A DNA stretch of 64,000 bases from Sciurus carolinensis (taxonomy: Eukaryota; Chordata; Mammalia; Rodentia; Sciuridae), in the NCBI RefSeq assembly GCF_902686445.1, contig NC_062232.1:75471440-75535439 (forward strand), read 5' to 3'. The translations under genes were made by a program, and so were the position numbers. A model generated the notes under the pieces. The model saw only the letters and a program-made list of their open reading frames with translations. It ran no database searches and was not told where the DNA came from. Shown here in pieces: positions 24,735 to 35,235 of this stretch (position 1 is the first letter of the stretch; each line of letters begins with the position of its first letter).

Positions 24735-24918
24735 TATTTCTCCAGAGTTTCTGCAGAGTTTTATGAGTTCTTTATATATTCTGGAAATTAGTGCTCTATC
24801 TGAAGTATAAGTGGCAAAGATATTCTCCCACTCTGTAGGCTCTCTCTTCACATTACTGATAGTTTCCTTTGCTGAGAGAAAGCTTTTTAGTTTGAATCTA
24901 TCCCAGTTATTGAATCTG
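24735..24918 (-). mobile_element. Internal L1 ORF2 fragment
   Basis: Reverse-strand match to the young L1 ORF2 segment 'GAGTTCTTTATATATTCTGG' to 'TTTGAATCTATCCCAGTTAT'. The 86-codon minus-strand frame 24684-24944 contains the residues [20 protein letters not shown]. There is no 3' tail, so it is a fragment or a gene-conversion or rearrangement scrap. Confidence 0.8.
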
Positions 24919-24949
24919 CAAAAGACAATTCTTAAGAAAAACATAAACT

Positions 24950-25275
24950 ATTTAAAATGATCAAGGAAAACAGAGGAGGAAAGGAAAAGAAGAGATATTA
25001 AGGAATTATATAAACCATATTTTACTATGTGCATATATGAATATATCACAGTGAATCTCACTTCCATATAGAGTTATAATTCACCAAATAAATAAAATAT
25101 ATAAATTGAAGGGAGACTAGTAGAATAGAGGAAGGTATCAGGGAAAGGGAGGAAAGGAGAGCCTGGGGAAGTCGTTGTAATGTAATTGAAAAAATTATGA
25201 TATGTACATGTAGAAATGTTACAATAAACCCAATTATTATGCACAATTGTAATACACTAAACACATTAAAAAATG
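24950..25275 (+). mobile_element. Dimeric L1 3' UTR copy (mid-age subfamily)
   Basis: Two related modules in tandem, each a purine-rich tract followed by a 'TATGTGCATATATGAATAT'-type segment and a 'TATAATxCACxAAxxAA' end: 24955-25085 and 25105-25265. This is the same arrangement as at 33180, 42690 and 55290. Confidence 0.7.
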
Positions 25276-25427
25276 ACTCAAAATGGAATAGAAAGCTAGT
25301 ATAAGTCAATATATGGTTAAAAAAAAAAAAACATTGCAATGAATGTAAAAATAAAAAGCTATAATCTTTCAGGCAAGTTTTAACACCCATCAGAAAACAT
25401 AATATCTATTGTATTAGCATTATGTAG

Positions 25428-25440
25428 AATGTAGAAAGTA
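25428..25440 (+). repeat. Target-site duplication, copy 1 of 3
   Basis: AATGTAGAAAGTA, immediately before the inverted part of the first twin-primed L1. It differs by one base from the copies at 28018-28030 and 30507-30519. Confidence 0.85.
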
Positions 25441-25823
25441 ATTATTTGGTTTGTGTCCATGTTCTCTATTCTGTACCATTGATCCACCTATCTATTTTGG
25501 TGCCAATACCATGCCGTTTTTGTTACTATGGCTTTCTAGTATAGTTGAAATTCTGGTATTGCGATACCCCCTGCTTCACTCTTCCTGCTAAGGATTGCTT
25601 TAGCTATCTGGGTTTCTTATTTTTCCAGATGAATTTCATGACTGCTTGCTCTATTTCTGTAAGGTACATCATTGGGATTTTAATTGGAATTGCATTGAAT
25701 CTGTATAGCACTTTTGGTAGTATGGCCATTTTGACAATATTAATTCTGCCTATCCAAGAACATGGGAGATCTTTCCATCTTCTAAGGTTTTCCTTAATTT
25801 CTTTCTTTAGTGTTCTGTAGTTC

Positions 25824-26378
25824 TCATTGTAGAGGTCTTTCACCTCTTCTGTTACATTGATTCCCAAGTATTTTTTTTTTTCTTTTTGAGGCTATTGTGA
25901 ATGGGCTATTTTTCCTAAATTCTCTTTCTGAAGATTCATAACTTATATATAAAAATGCATTGGATTTATGAGCATCAATCTTATATCCTGCTACTGTACT
26001 GAATTCACTTATGAGTTCTAAAAGTTTTCTGGTGGAATTTCCTGGTTTCTCTAAATATAGAATCATGTCATCAGCAAATAGGGATCCATTGAGTTCTTTT
26101 TTTCCTATTCGTATCCCTTTAATTTCCTTGGTCTGTCTAATTGCTCTGGCTAGAGTTTCAAGGACAATGTTGAATAGAAGTGGTGAAAGAGGACATCCAT
26201 GCCTTGTGCCAGTTTTTAGGGGGAGTGCTTTCAGTTTTTCACCATTTAGAATGATATTTGCTATGGGTTTAGCATAGATGGCCTTTATGATATTAAGGAC
26301 TGATCCCACTATCCCTATTTTTTCCAGTGTTTTGAGCAAGAAGGGATGCTGTATTTTATCAAATGCTTTTTTCTGCAT
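25824..26378 (-). pseudogene. L1 ORF2 reverse-transcriptase fragment (inverted segment)
   Basis: A 184-codon open stretch on the minus strand holding the RT palm of L1 ORF2. It has the motif [10 protein letters not shown] and the catalytic signature FADDMI, followed by [15 protein letters not shown]. Neighbouring pieces in other frames (25604-25867, ending KFIWKNK) show frameshifts. In this orientation it belongs to the inverted half of the twin-primed L1, so it has no promoter and cannot be part of an intact ORF2. In active L1, ORF2 protein is the cytoplasmic/nuclear endonuclease-reverse transcriptase. Confidence 0.85.
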
Positions 26379-26801
26379 CTATCGAAATAATCATGTGATT
26401 CTTGACTTTAAGTCTATTGATATGGTGAATTACATTTATTGATTTCCAAATCTTGAACCAACCTCGCATCCCTGGGATAAAACCCACTTGATTGTGGTGC
26501 ACTATCTTTTTAATATATTTTTGGTATGCAATTTGCTGATTTTGTTGAGAATTTTTGCATCAATGTTCATTAAGGATATTGGTCTGAAATTTTCTTTCCT
26601 CGATGTGTCTCTGTCTGGTTTGGGTACCAGGGTGATATTGGCTTCATAGAATGAGTTTGGGAGGATTCCCTCCTATGCTATTTCATGGAATACTTTTAAA
26701 TTTTCTCATACTACACAGAGACACCAAAAATATGCAACGGAGAAAAAAATACCCTCTTCAACAAATGGTGCTGGGAAAACTGGAAATCCATAAGCAACAG
26801 A

Positions 26802-27760
26802 ATGAAATTAAACCCCTATCTCTCACCCTGCACAAAAATCAACTCAAAATGGATCAAGGACCTTGAAATCAGACCAGATACCCTGCATCTTATAGAAGAA
26901 AAAGTAGGTCCAAATCCTCAATTTGTTGTCTTAGGATCAGACTTCCTCAATAGGACTCCCATAGCACAACAAATAAAAGTAAGAATCAATAACTGGGATA
27001 GATTCAAACTAAATAGCTTTCTCTCAGCAAAGGAAACTATCAGTAATGTGAAGAGAGAGCCTACAGAGTGGGAGAAAATCTTTGCCACTCACACTTCAGA
27101 TAGAGCACTATATCCAGCATATATAAAGAACTCAAAAAACTCTGCACCAAAAATACAAATAACCCAATCAACAAATGGGCTAAGGAAATGAACAGACACT
27201 TCACAGAAGAAGATCTACAAGCAATCAACAGACATATGAAAAAATGTTCAACATTTTTAGTAATAAGAGAAATGCACATCAAAACTACCCTAAAATTCCA
27301 TCTCACCCCAACTAGAATGGCTATTATCAAGAATACTAGCAATAATAAGTGTTGGCGAGTATGTGGGGAAAAAGATACACTCATACATTGCTGGTAGGGT
27401 TGCAAATTAGTGCAGCTGCTCTGGAAAGCAGTGTGGAGATTTCTTAGAAAACTTGGAATGGAACCACCATTTGACCCAGCTATCCCACTCCTTGGCCTAT
27501 ACACAAAGGCCTTAAAATCAGCATACTACAGAGATACAGCCACGTCAATGTTCATAGCTCTTCAATTCACCATAGCCAGATTGTGGAACCAACCTAGATG
27601 CCCTTCAATTGATGAATGGATAAAGAAACTGTGGTATATATACACAATAGAATATTACTCAGACATAAAGAATAATAAAATTATGGCATTTGTAGGCAAA
27701 TGGATGAAAGTGGAGAATTTCATGCTAAGTGAGATAAGCCAATCTCAAACAACTAAATGA
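26802..27760 (+). pseudogene. L1 ORF2 C-terminal domain fragment (forward segment)
   Basis: Open pieces 26802-27191, 27188-27397 and 27410-27760 in changing frames encode the ORF2 C-terminus: a start-like MKLNPYLSPCTKINSKWIKD, then [20 protein letters not shown], the cysteine-rich segment near 27345-27400, and the end WNQPRCPSIDEWIKK. At least two frameshifts or stops separate the pieces. The 3' UTR after 27760 has the purine/G-rich tract (27798-27890). Confidence 0.87.
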
Positions 27761-28017
27761 CAAATGATCTCGCTGATAAGCAGATGATGATACATAATGG
27801 GGGATGGTAGGGGGGCAAGAATGGGGGAAGGAGGGACTGTATAGAGGGATAAAAGGGGTGAGATGGGTGGGGGGGAAGAAAAAAAATAAAAGAATGAGTC
27901 AAAAACTATTACCCTAGGTAAATGTATGATTACAAAAACGGTATGCCTCTACTTCATGTACAAACAGAGAAACAAGGTATATCCCATTTATTTATTTAAT
28001 AAAAATGAATTTTCAAA

Positions 28018-28030
28018 AATGTGGAAAGTA
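28018..28030 (+). repeat. Target-site duplication, copy 2 of 3 (shared by both L1s)
   Basis: AATGTGGAAAGTA between the tail of the first L1 and the inverted start of the second. It is both the 3' TSD of the first insertion and the 5' TSD of the second. Confidence 0.9.
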
Positions 28031-28231
28031 TATTTTTGGCCCCTTTGTCTAGTATGAGAAAATTGTATTTATTTGGGTTTGTGTCCATGTCCTCTATTCT
28101 GTACCATTGATCTACCTGTCTATTTTGGTACCAATACCATGCCGTTTTTGTTACTATTGCTTTGTAGTAGAGTTGAAGATCTGGTATTGCAATACCCCCT
28201 GCTTCGCTCTTGCTACTGAGGATTGCTTTAG

Positions 28232-29194
28232 CTATTCTAGGTTTTTATTCTTCCAGATGAATTTCATAATTGCTTGCTCTATTTCTGCAAGGTACATCAT
28301 TGGGATTTTAATTGGAATTGCATTGAATCTGTATAGCACTTTAGGTAGTATAGCCATTTTGACGATATTAATTCTGCCTATCCAGGAACATGGGAGATCT
28401 TTCCATCTTCTAAGGTTTTCTTGAATTTCTTTCTTTAGTGTTCTGTAGTTCTCATTGTAGAGGTCTTTCACCTCTTTTGTGAGATTGATTCCCAAGTATT
28501 TTATTTTTTTCGATGCTATTGTGAATGGGGTAGTTTTCCTAATTTCTCTTTCTGAAGATTCATCACTTATGTATAAAAATGCATTGGATTTATGAGCATT
28601 GATCTTGTAACCTGCTACTTTACTGAATTCACTTATGAGTTCTAAAAGTTTTCTGGTGGAATTTCCAGGTTCCTCTAAATATATAATCATGTCATCAGCG
28701 AACAGGGATAGTTTGAGTTCTTCTTTTCCTATTCGTATCCCTTTAATTTCTTTGGTTTGTCTGATTGCTCTGGCTAGAGTCTCAAGGACGATGTTGAATA
28801 GAAGTGGTGAAAGAGGGCATCCCTGCCTTGTTCCAGTTTTTAGGGGGAACGCTTTCAGTTTTTCACCATTTAGAATGATATTAGCCATGGGCTTAGCGTA
28901 GATTGCCTTTATAATGTTTAGGAATGTTCCCACTACCCCAATTTTTTCTAGTGTTTTGAGCATGAAGGGATGCTGTATTTTATCGAATGCTTTTTCTGCA
29001 TCTATTGAAATAATCATGTGATTCTTAACTTTAAGTCTGTTGATATGGTGAATGACATTTATTGATTTCCAAATGTTGAACCAACCTTGCATCCCTGGGA
29101 TAAAACCCACTTGATCGTGGTGCACTATCTTTTTAATATATATTTGTATGCGATTTGCTAAAATTTTGTTGAGAATTTTTGCATCGATGTTCAT
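28232..29194 (-). pseudogene. L1 ORF2 RT domain, 320-codon uninterrupted frame (inverted segment)
   Basis: Encodes the RT fingers/palm/thumb of L1 ORF2 without a stop. [12 protein letters not shown] at residues 61-72 carries the first catalytic Asp, [10 protein letters not shown] is at 121-130, and FADDMI at 165-170 carries the paired catalytic Asps. The frame ends [13 protein letters not shown]. It lacks the endonuclease, and its C-terminal domain lies in the opposite orientation across the inversion junction, so it is a dead fragment. The intact frame suggests a fairly recent insertion. No promoter is recognisable. Confidence 0.9.
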
Positions 29195-29328
29195 TAAGGA
29201 TATTGGTCTGAAATTTTCCTTCCTCGATGTGTCTCTGTCTGGTTTAGGTATCCAAAAATATGCAATGAAGAAAAGATAGCCTCTTCAACAAATGGTGCTG
29301 GGAAAACTGGAAAACCATATGCAATAGA

Positions 29329-30315
29329 ATGAAATTAAACCCCTATCTCTCACCCTGCACAAAAATCAACTCAAAATGGATCAAGGACCTTGGAATCAGA
29401 CCAGAGACCCTGCATCTTATAGAAGAAAAAGTAGGTACAAATCTTCAACTTGTTGGCTTAGGATCAGACTTCCTTAACAGGACTCCCATAGCACAAGAAA
29501 TAAAAGCAAGAATCAACAACTGGGAGAGATTCAAACTAAAAAGCTTTCTCTCAGCAAAGGAAACTATCAGAAATGTGAAGAGAGAGCCTACAGAGTGGGA
29601 GAATATTTTTGCCAACCATACCTCAGATAGAGTGCTAATTTCCAGAATCTATAAAGAACTCAAAAAACTCTACACCAAGAATACAAATAATCCAATCAAC
29701 AAATGGGCTAAGGAAATGAACAGACACTTCACAGAAGAAGATGTACAAGTAATCAACAGATATATGAAAAAATGTTCAACATCCCTAGTAATAAGGGAAA
29801 TGCAAATCAAAACTACCCTAAGATTTCATCTCACCCCAATTAGAATGGCGATTATCAAGAACACAAGCAACAATAGGTGTTGGCGAGGATGTGGTGAAAG
29901 AGGAACACTCATACATTGCTGGTGGGGTTGCAAATTAGTGCAGCCACTCTGGAAAGCAGTGTGGAGATTCCTCAGAAAGCTTGGAATGGAAACACCATTT
30001 GACCCAGCTATCCCACTCCTTGGTCTATACCCAAAGGACTTAAAATCAGCATACTACAGAGATACAGCCACATCAATGTTCATTGCTGCTCAATTCACCA
30101 TAGCCAGATTGTGGAACCAACCTAGATGCCCTTCAGTTGATGAATGGATAAAGAAACTGTGGCATATTTATACAATGGAATATTACTCCGCAATGAAGAA
30201 TGATAAAATTATGGCATTTGTAGGCAAATGGTCGAAATTGGAGAATATCATGCTAAGTGAGATAAGCCAATCTCAAAAAACTAAAGGACGAATGATCTCG
30301 CTGATAAGCGGATGA
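29329..30315 (+). pseudogene. L1 ORF2 C-terminal domain, 328-codon uninterrupted frame
   Basis: Forward half of the second twin-primed L1. It runs from the section after the RT thumb to the natural ORF2 stop. The cysteine-rich motif is complete (Cys184, Cys188, His196, Cys197, Cys201 in this frame), followed by [19 protein letters not shown] and WNQPRCPSVDEWIKK. The first ATG is an internal ORF2 methionine and not a true start. With the RT in the opposite orientation, the element cannot make ORF2 protein. Confidence 0.9.
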
Positions 30316-30339
30316 GGACATATAATGGGGGTGGGAGGG

Positions 30340-30380
30340 GTTAGCATTAGGTTTAGGGTTTGGTTTAGAGTTAGGCTAAG
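30340..30380 (+). repeat. TTAGGG-like block in the L1 3' UTR
   Basis: 'GGTTTAGGGTTTGGTTTAGA' and flanks form a degenerate telomere-like segment inside the purine tract of this L1 3' UTR. The same block is found reversed at 62911-62950, and it is absent from the other young 3' UTRs in the window. Confidence 0.85.
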
Positions 30381-30506
30381 GAGAGTGGTAAGAATGAAGG
30401 AAATAAGAATGACTGTATAAAGGGAAAAGGGTGGGAGGGGTGGGGGGGAAGGGAAAAAAAAGAAACATCATTACCCTATGTAAACGTAAAAAAATAAATA
30501 AAAAAA

Positions 30507-30519
30507 AATGTGGAAAGTA
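30507..30519 (+). repeat. Target-site duplication, copy 3 of 3
   Basis: AATGTGGAAAGTA right after the A-rich tail of the second L1, identical to 28018-28030. Confidence 0.9.
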
Positions 30520-30817
30520 AAAATTTCTCAATTCATTGTTCTAGAATGATGAAACCACATTCCAAACTGAAAAGGATTATGAGTGGCAGTAAACTCCTAA
30601 TTAGTCTAAGTATATACTAAAATTCCTAAAATATTTTATAATTGAATACAGCCGTAAACCATTATTCCCAATAATTTTAACTCAAAATGCAAGTATGTAC
30701 ATTAAAATTATAAATCTTCTGTTGTTCTTTTTGTCTGTTTAATCTTATATTTATATTTAGGTACTTAGAGATGTATCTTATACTAGAATTATATTTAATA
30801 GCATCCTTATATTGCTT

Positions 30818-31020
30818 TTCTTTTCTTTTTTATTTTGTACCTGGGATTGAACCCAGGGGTGCTTAACCACTGAGCTACACCCCTTTTATTTTATTTATTT
30901 TTTTTATTTTGAGACAGAGTTTCATTAAGTTGCTGAGTCTGACCCTGAAATTGTGATCCTCCTGCTTCAGCCTCCTGAGTCACAAGGAATATAGGTGTCT
31001 GCCACCATGCCCGATTTGTT
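30818..31020 (-). mobile_element. B1-dID dimeric SINE
   Basis: T-rich tail, then the reversed ID half ('CTGGGATTGAACCCAGGGGT', 'AACCACTGAGCTACACCCC'), a T-rich linker and the reversed B1 half ('GATCCTCCTGCTTCAGCCTC', 'GCCACCATGCCCGAT'). Confidence 0.9.
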
Positions 31021-31421
31021 TCATTTTTATATTTACTTAGATCTCTGTCTTTTGTGTTTGATACTTTCCTTATTCACCTGGTGGTCATTTACTGTTTATA
31101 TCTAAGTGTGAGGCATTAATTCCAAGTTAACCTAGAGTAATGATGGCTAAGTACATGTCTAGCTAAATATCACCCCCTACCTCTTTTCATACACAAATGC
31201 ATACAGATCAGAACAACAAATAAATGCACCCAAATTCATGCCTACAACAAAACTAAGAAACAGAGAATACAATTAATTACCAATTATGCATAAAGGGAAT
31301 CATAAATTATGTATAAAGATTTTACACACAAGTAGACAGGGAGTGTAAGACTTGGGAAACAATGATGCCACTACATGAAATAAAAAAGTATTAACTCAGA
31401 AAGAGAAGTACTGAAAATAAG

Positions 31422-31877
31422 TGTGAGGGTCTCTTCCTGAGTGGTAGTTTATTCAGGACCACACAGACCTGTTGATGAAGGAATTAGGAAAAAGATAAAC
31501 AGACACAAAAGTAGAGAAAAGTCCAGGGCTTTGTGGTTCAACCTGCCTCCGGTGGAGGAAGATTGACTGCTAGCAAGCTCAGCATATTTATTATATAGGT
31601 TTAAACATCGGAAGGATTTATTGTGAGAAAACTACCTCAAGATATACAAAACTGAAGTTAAGTGTAATACAACTCAATTAGGGATTGTCAGCTTATGCCT
31701 GTAACTCTCTACCTCTGGGCAACAGGCATTTGAACCCAAGGCCATGAACAGGGCATCACCATATGAATTGCACAATCTTCTGTCGGTGACATTACACTGA
31801 GAATTTCCCCAGGAAGGTGTGTCCTCTCTCTCTGGGCAATTCAAAAGATCCATGATTCATTCTTTACTCCTGACACA
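31422..31877 (-). mobile_element. Solo LTR, ERVK/class II-like
   Basis: A 456-bp block with inverted termini TGTG...CACA (plus strand TGTGAGGGTC...CTGACACA). Read on the minus strand, it has a TATA-like 'CCTATATAATAAATATGC', then a CTCTACTTTTGTGTCTGTTT-like R/U5 stretch reminiscent of class II LTRs, and an end in 'GAGACCCTCACA'. No clear TSD was found. No viral internal genes adjoin it. The class is inferred from layout. Confidence 0.58.
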
Positions 31878-33180
31878 TCAGAGCTAGAAACTGAATGGTC
31901 TTAAAATTGAATGGGAACAAAGATTAAAGTTTTGGGCAGGATTCAGATAGTGAATGTGCCAACTTGAAATGGAGCGATATATTCAGAGAGGCTTGGTGTC
32001 CTAAGGAAAGAAGTGAGAAGAAAGGGTGAAACTCAAAAGTCTTGAAGAAAAATACAATAATCACAAAATTGAATAATAATAAAATGTGACAACCTCTGTT
32101 ATGTACAAGGATGATTATCAGAAATTCCACTATATCAACAGAAGGAAATGTTCTTCATCCCACTAACACACCAAAATTCCTTATCTTTGCTTGCAATGAA
32201 TTGTCTGTTAATGTTAGATCAAGAATCTGTATGAAGTGGGCAACATACACACAGCAATGTCCCAAACCAGAAGCAAGGATCCCCTGCCCAAGGGCGAATC
32301 TGGAAAAGAGGGACTTCTCTCAGGACTCCAGGGGCTGTGCCCAGAGACTGTACCACAGGAAGCTGTGCAGATGAAGGCAGTCCACGGGAAAAGGAGGGCT
32401 GCTCCCAGGGAAAGAGTCAAATCTCCTGAGCCCTTGGTAATGAATAAGAGTCTAAAAATTTTAATAACTAGAATTGAGCCTCTGGAAGAGTACAAGACCA
32501 ACAAGGAAACTGAAAAAAGGAACACAAAGCAGAAGACTGCTCCTGCAGACAAGGGAATGTTGCTGTGAACCAGACACCAAAATAAAACTGAAGGAGAACA
32601 GCAAAGATCAGAGATTATTATATCAGCAGAAAATAAAAAAATAAAGAGAAGAAGCCCATGCAAACCTCCCAGGAGATGAAGCTATGGAACCCAGATGATG
32701 AAGAGGAGAAACCTACATCTAGAGGCAAAGTCAGAGAAAAGATAATGTGCTTGAAATCTGGAAGACAGAATCAGATTTCCAGACCTCACACAGTAGAGGA
32801 GGAAGTGAGGGATCAAAGCTTGGCAATCACCATGAGGAACCAGGAAAAGAAAATAAGAAGCAGAAGTCTAGTGACAGTGAAGATATTTAGCAAAGAAATT
32901 TAAGAGGGTAAAAATATAATAAAGTTAGTTTAGTGATAAATTTTAGTATAATTTTGATACTAATGTAAAAGTGAATTCTGTAAATAACAATATGGGTGTG
33001 TTTATGGGAAGAAAGCTCAGAATTTTCGGCCCCTGGTTGGTCTTTAGAAACCTGCATGGGGTCAACAAGGGGCATTGCTGGCCAGTACCTGAGTCAGCAC
33101 AATTTATATCTGGGGCAGGTGGGCAAAGCATGTTTCCTCTGTGTTGCAGAATAAAGCCCTGCTTCCTGATGTAAAAATGA
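31878..33180 (+). other. Unassigned block, partly GC-richer and coding-like
   Basis: Bases 32220-32830 are richer in G and C than their surroundings, with purine-rich codon-like runs. A 110-codon frame (32236-32568) and an overlapping 87-codon frame (32111-32374) are open, and a further 81-codon frame (32658-32903) follows. Lysine/glutamate-rich translation (for example 'NKETEKRNTKQKTAP') would fit a decayed processed pseudogene of a charged protein or part of an old retroelement. I recognise no domain. No intron-exon structure is visible. Confidence 0.3.
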
Positions 33181-33490
33181 ATCCATAAAGGAGGAATGGA
33201 GGAATGAAACTGATCAAACTACCCTATGCACATGTAAGAGTATACAATACTGAATTTCACATTGATGTATATGTGTATATATATGGCATGAGTTTAAACA
33301 AACTGTAAACTATAAATTAAGAATAAAGATGACCAGTAAGGTAGAGGGTAAATGAACAGAGGGTGGTAGGAGGGTGGTAGGAGAGGAAGTACAGGGAACT
33401 TAATTACAGCAAATTATATTCCATCTTTGTATAATTATGTCATAAAGAACCCAATTTTATGTATGACTATAATGCACTAATAATAAAAAG
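33180..33490 (+). mobile_element. Dimeric L1 3' UTR copy
   Basis: Module 1 (about 33190-33310) and module 2 (33325-33485) each run from a purine-rich tract to a conserved segment ending in a 'GACTATAATGCACTAATAAT'-type end and an A tail. Little or no ORF2 precedes it, so it is a strongly truncated insertion. Confidence 0.65.
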
Positions 33491-34454
33491 AAAGCAAAGG
33501 CATTTCAAAATGAACTAAACATGAGGGATTCCATCCATACAAAACTACTATAATAGAGATCAAGAAATAAGAATCAAAATACATCATCTGATGAAAATAT
33601 GCCCCATAAAATCAAACACGGAGCAGAGTAAAACATGATATAAAACTAACTTTAAATATCCATTATCATATATATAGAATTTTAAAAATAAATTATGTAC
33701 ATCAGAAATCCAGATTTTCAGAAGGGAAATAGAAGATAATGTGAAGATAAAAAATTAAAGATGCCTGAACTCAGAAAAGATATTGAAGAAAAAAAATCAT
33801 CTCACAAATGAATTCAAAATGAAGACTCAATTAAAAGGTTCCCAAAGGAGAACACCTCTGAATGAAATACAAAATAAAAGGAATTGAAGAAAGGCAAAAC
33901 AAATGTAAAGTATAAAAACAATATAATGAAAGGAGGAAAAGGATTCAAAAATAGCTGATATAAAAGATATGCAAAGAATATCTAACAATAAATAGTAGAA
34001 TTCCCTGAAGAAAAAAAGAAACAGTGAGACTGTACTAGTATTTTTTAATCTCTTAATTCAATATACTTTCCAGAAAAGTAAAATTTAAAAATACCTCAAT
34101 CTACTTATTGAAAATACTCTCCTGGGAAAATAAAACCAGACTGGTTAGTTCCAAAGTATTTACTTACTAAAATTGTTAAAATTTAATGACATAAATAATT
34201 CCCTGAACCTCTGAACAAAAACATGAAATCAAAAAATGAAATTATTTTGGCAATAGATATATTCATAGTAATAGAAAAAGCAGGATGACTGTGGAACAAT
34301 AATTTCAATAAACACAAGAAATATAAGCCAAATAATTTTGGCTTGTCACATTGTTTTAAACATTAGATTCAAAGATAAAACAGCTTTAAATGTGGAACAA
34401 TTCAGAGTGTATTGTATGGAAAAGCCTTTCCTGAGGTACCCACTAAAAGACTAT
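33491..34454. other. A-rich region, possibly decayed L1M
   Basis: The purine-rich plus strand around 33700-34030 ('GAACTCAGAAAAGATATTGA', 'GAACACCTCTGAATGAAATA') resembles an old L1 ORF1 coiled-coil region, but the match is too weak to name. The rest shows nothing recognisable. Confidence 0.3.
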
Positions 34455-34683
34455 TGTTGGAGTTTAAATTGTACCCTTCCAAAATATGTTCCAATCATAA
34501 CCTAGATACTTATAAATGTCGCATTATTTGCAAACTGAGTCTTTGCAAATGTAATCAAGTTAAAATGAGGTCATAATCCAACAAGACTTGTTTAATTGTA
34601 TGAGGAGAAGAAACACAGTGGGGGAGAATTCCATGTGAAGATGGAGGCAGAGACTGGAGAGATGTGTGTGTGCAAGACAAATA

Positions 34684-35235
34684 TAGTATTTAAGGTTCTC
34701 CAGAGAACCAGAGCCAATTTTATAAATAGATAGATTAGATAGATGATAGATGATAGATAGATAGATAGATAGATAGAGATATATACAGCTATATGAGAAT
34801 TGGCTTATGAGATTATAGAAAGCAGTAAGTCCCATGATATGTTGTCTTTAAGGTAGAGAATCAGGAAAGATGATGATATACTTCAGTCCAATTTTGAAGA
34901 CCTGAGAAATGGGAAGGAAGAAGGGAAGGCTAATGTAAGTTATAGATTCCAAAAGCCTAAGAATCAGGAACTCTAATGTTCAAGATCAGGAGAAAATAGA
35001 TGTCTCTGCTACAGAAGAGAGAGAATTGACCTTCCCTTCACATTTTGTTTGTTCAAGCTTACCACAGATTAGATAATGCCTGCCCACATTGGTAAGGACA
35101 GATCTTTACTCAATTTACTGATTCAAATGCTAATATCTTCCATAAACACCCAAAGAGTAACACTGATAAATAATGTTTTATCACCTGAGTATCACTTACC
35201 CCAGTAAAACTGACATACAAAATTAACCAATCACA
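34684..35235 (-). mobile_element. Ancient LTR nested in the MaLR LTR
   Basis: On the minus strand it starts TGTGATTGGTTAATTTTGTA and ends near 'GGTTCTCTGGAGAACC', the termini of a common old mammalian LTR (ERVL-type as I recall; family not assigned). 'TAATGCCTGCCCACATTGGT' and 'GATTCAAATGCTAATATCTT' lie in the expected places. Confidence 0.55.
34726..34784 (+). repeat. (GATA)n microsatellite
   Basis: About ten GATA units with interruptions, at the AT-rich end of the nested LTR. Confidence 0.93.

Larger units (their letters stand above)
25441..28017 (+). mobile_element. Twin-primed (5'-inverted) L1, first copy
   Basis: Bases 25441-26697 are L1 ORF2 in reverse orientation (RT domain and part of the linker). 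Bases 26698-28017 are the adjoining downstream ORF2 and 3' UTR in forward orientation, ending in a degenerate A-rich tail. The inverted part covers the L1 interval just upstream of the forward part, with almost no loss at the junction near 26697/26698 ('GGAATACTTT' reverse-strand, then 'AATTTTCTCATAC' forward). This is the established twin-priming structure. Reading frames contain several stops, so this copy is the older of the pair. Flanked by 13-bp TSDs. Confidence 0.88.
28031..30506 (+). mobile_element. Twin-primed (5'-inverted) L1, second copy, younger
   Basis: Bases 28031-29250 are reverse-oriented ORF2 and 29251-30506 are forward ORF2 C-terminus plus 3' UTR. At the junction 'CCAAAAATATGCAATG' (29252 on) repeats about 9 bases whose reverse complement begins the inverted part ('TATTTTTGG', 28031), a small overlap typical of twin priming. 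The 3' UTR differs from the first copy: it carries a TTAGGG-like block (30340-30380) and stops about 90 bases earlier, so the two are separate insertions of different subfamilies. Flanked by identical 13-bp TSDs. Confidence 0.9.

Noticed and set aside
25428..30519. Simple tandem duplication of one inverted L1
   Set aside because: The two copies differ in 3' UTR subfamily features, in tail position and in both inversion junctions, so separate insertions fit better. A genome-wide comparison would settle it.
34726..34784. CRISPR-like or other regular array
   Set aside because: A simple GATA tandem repeat without spacers; the genome is mammalian.
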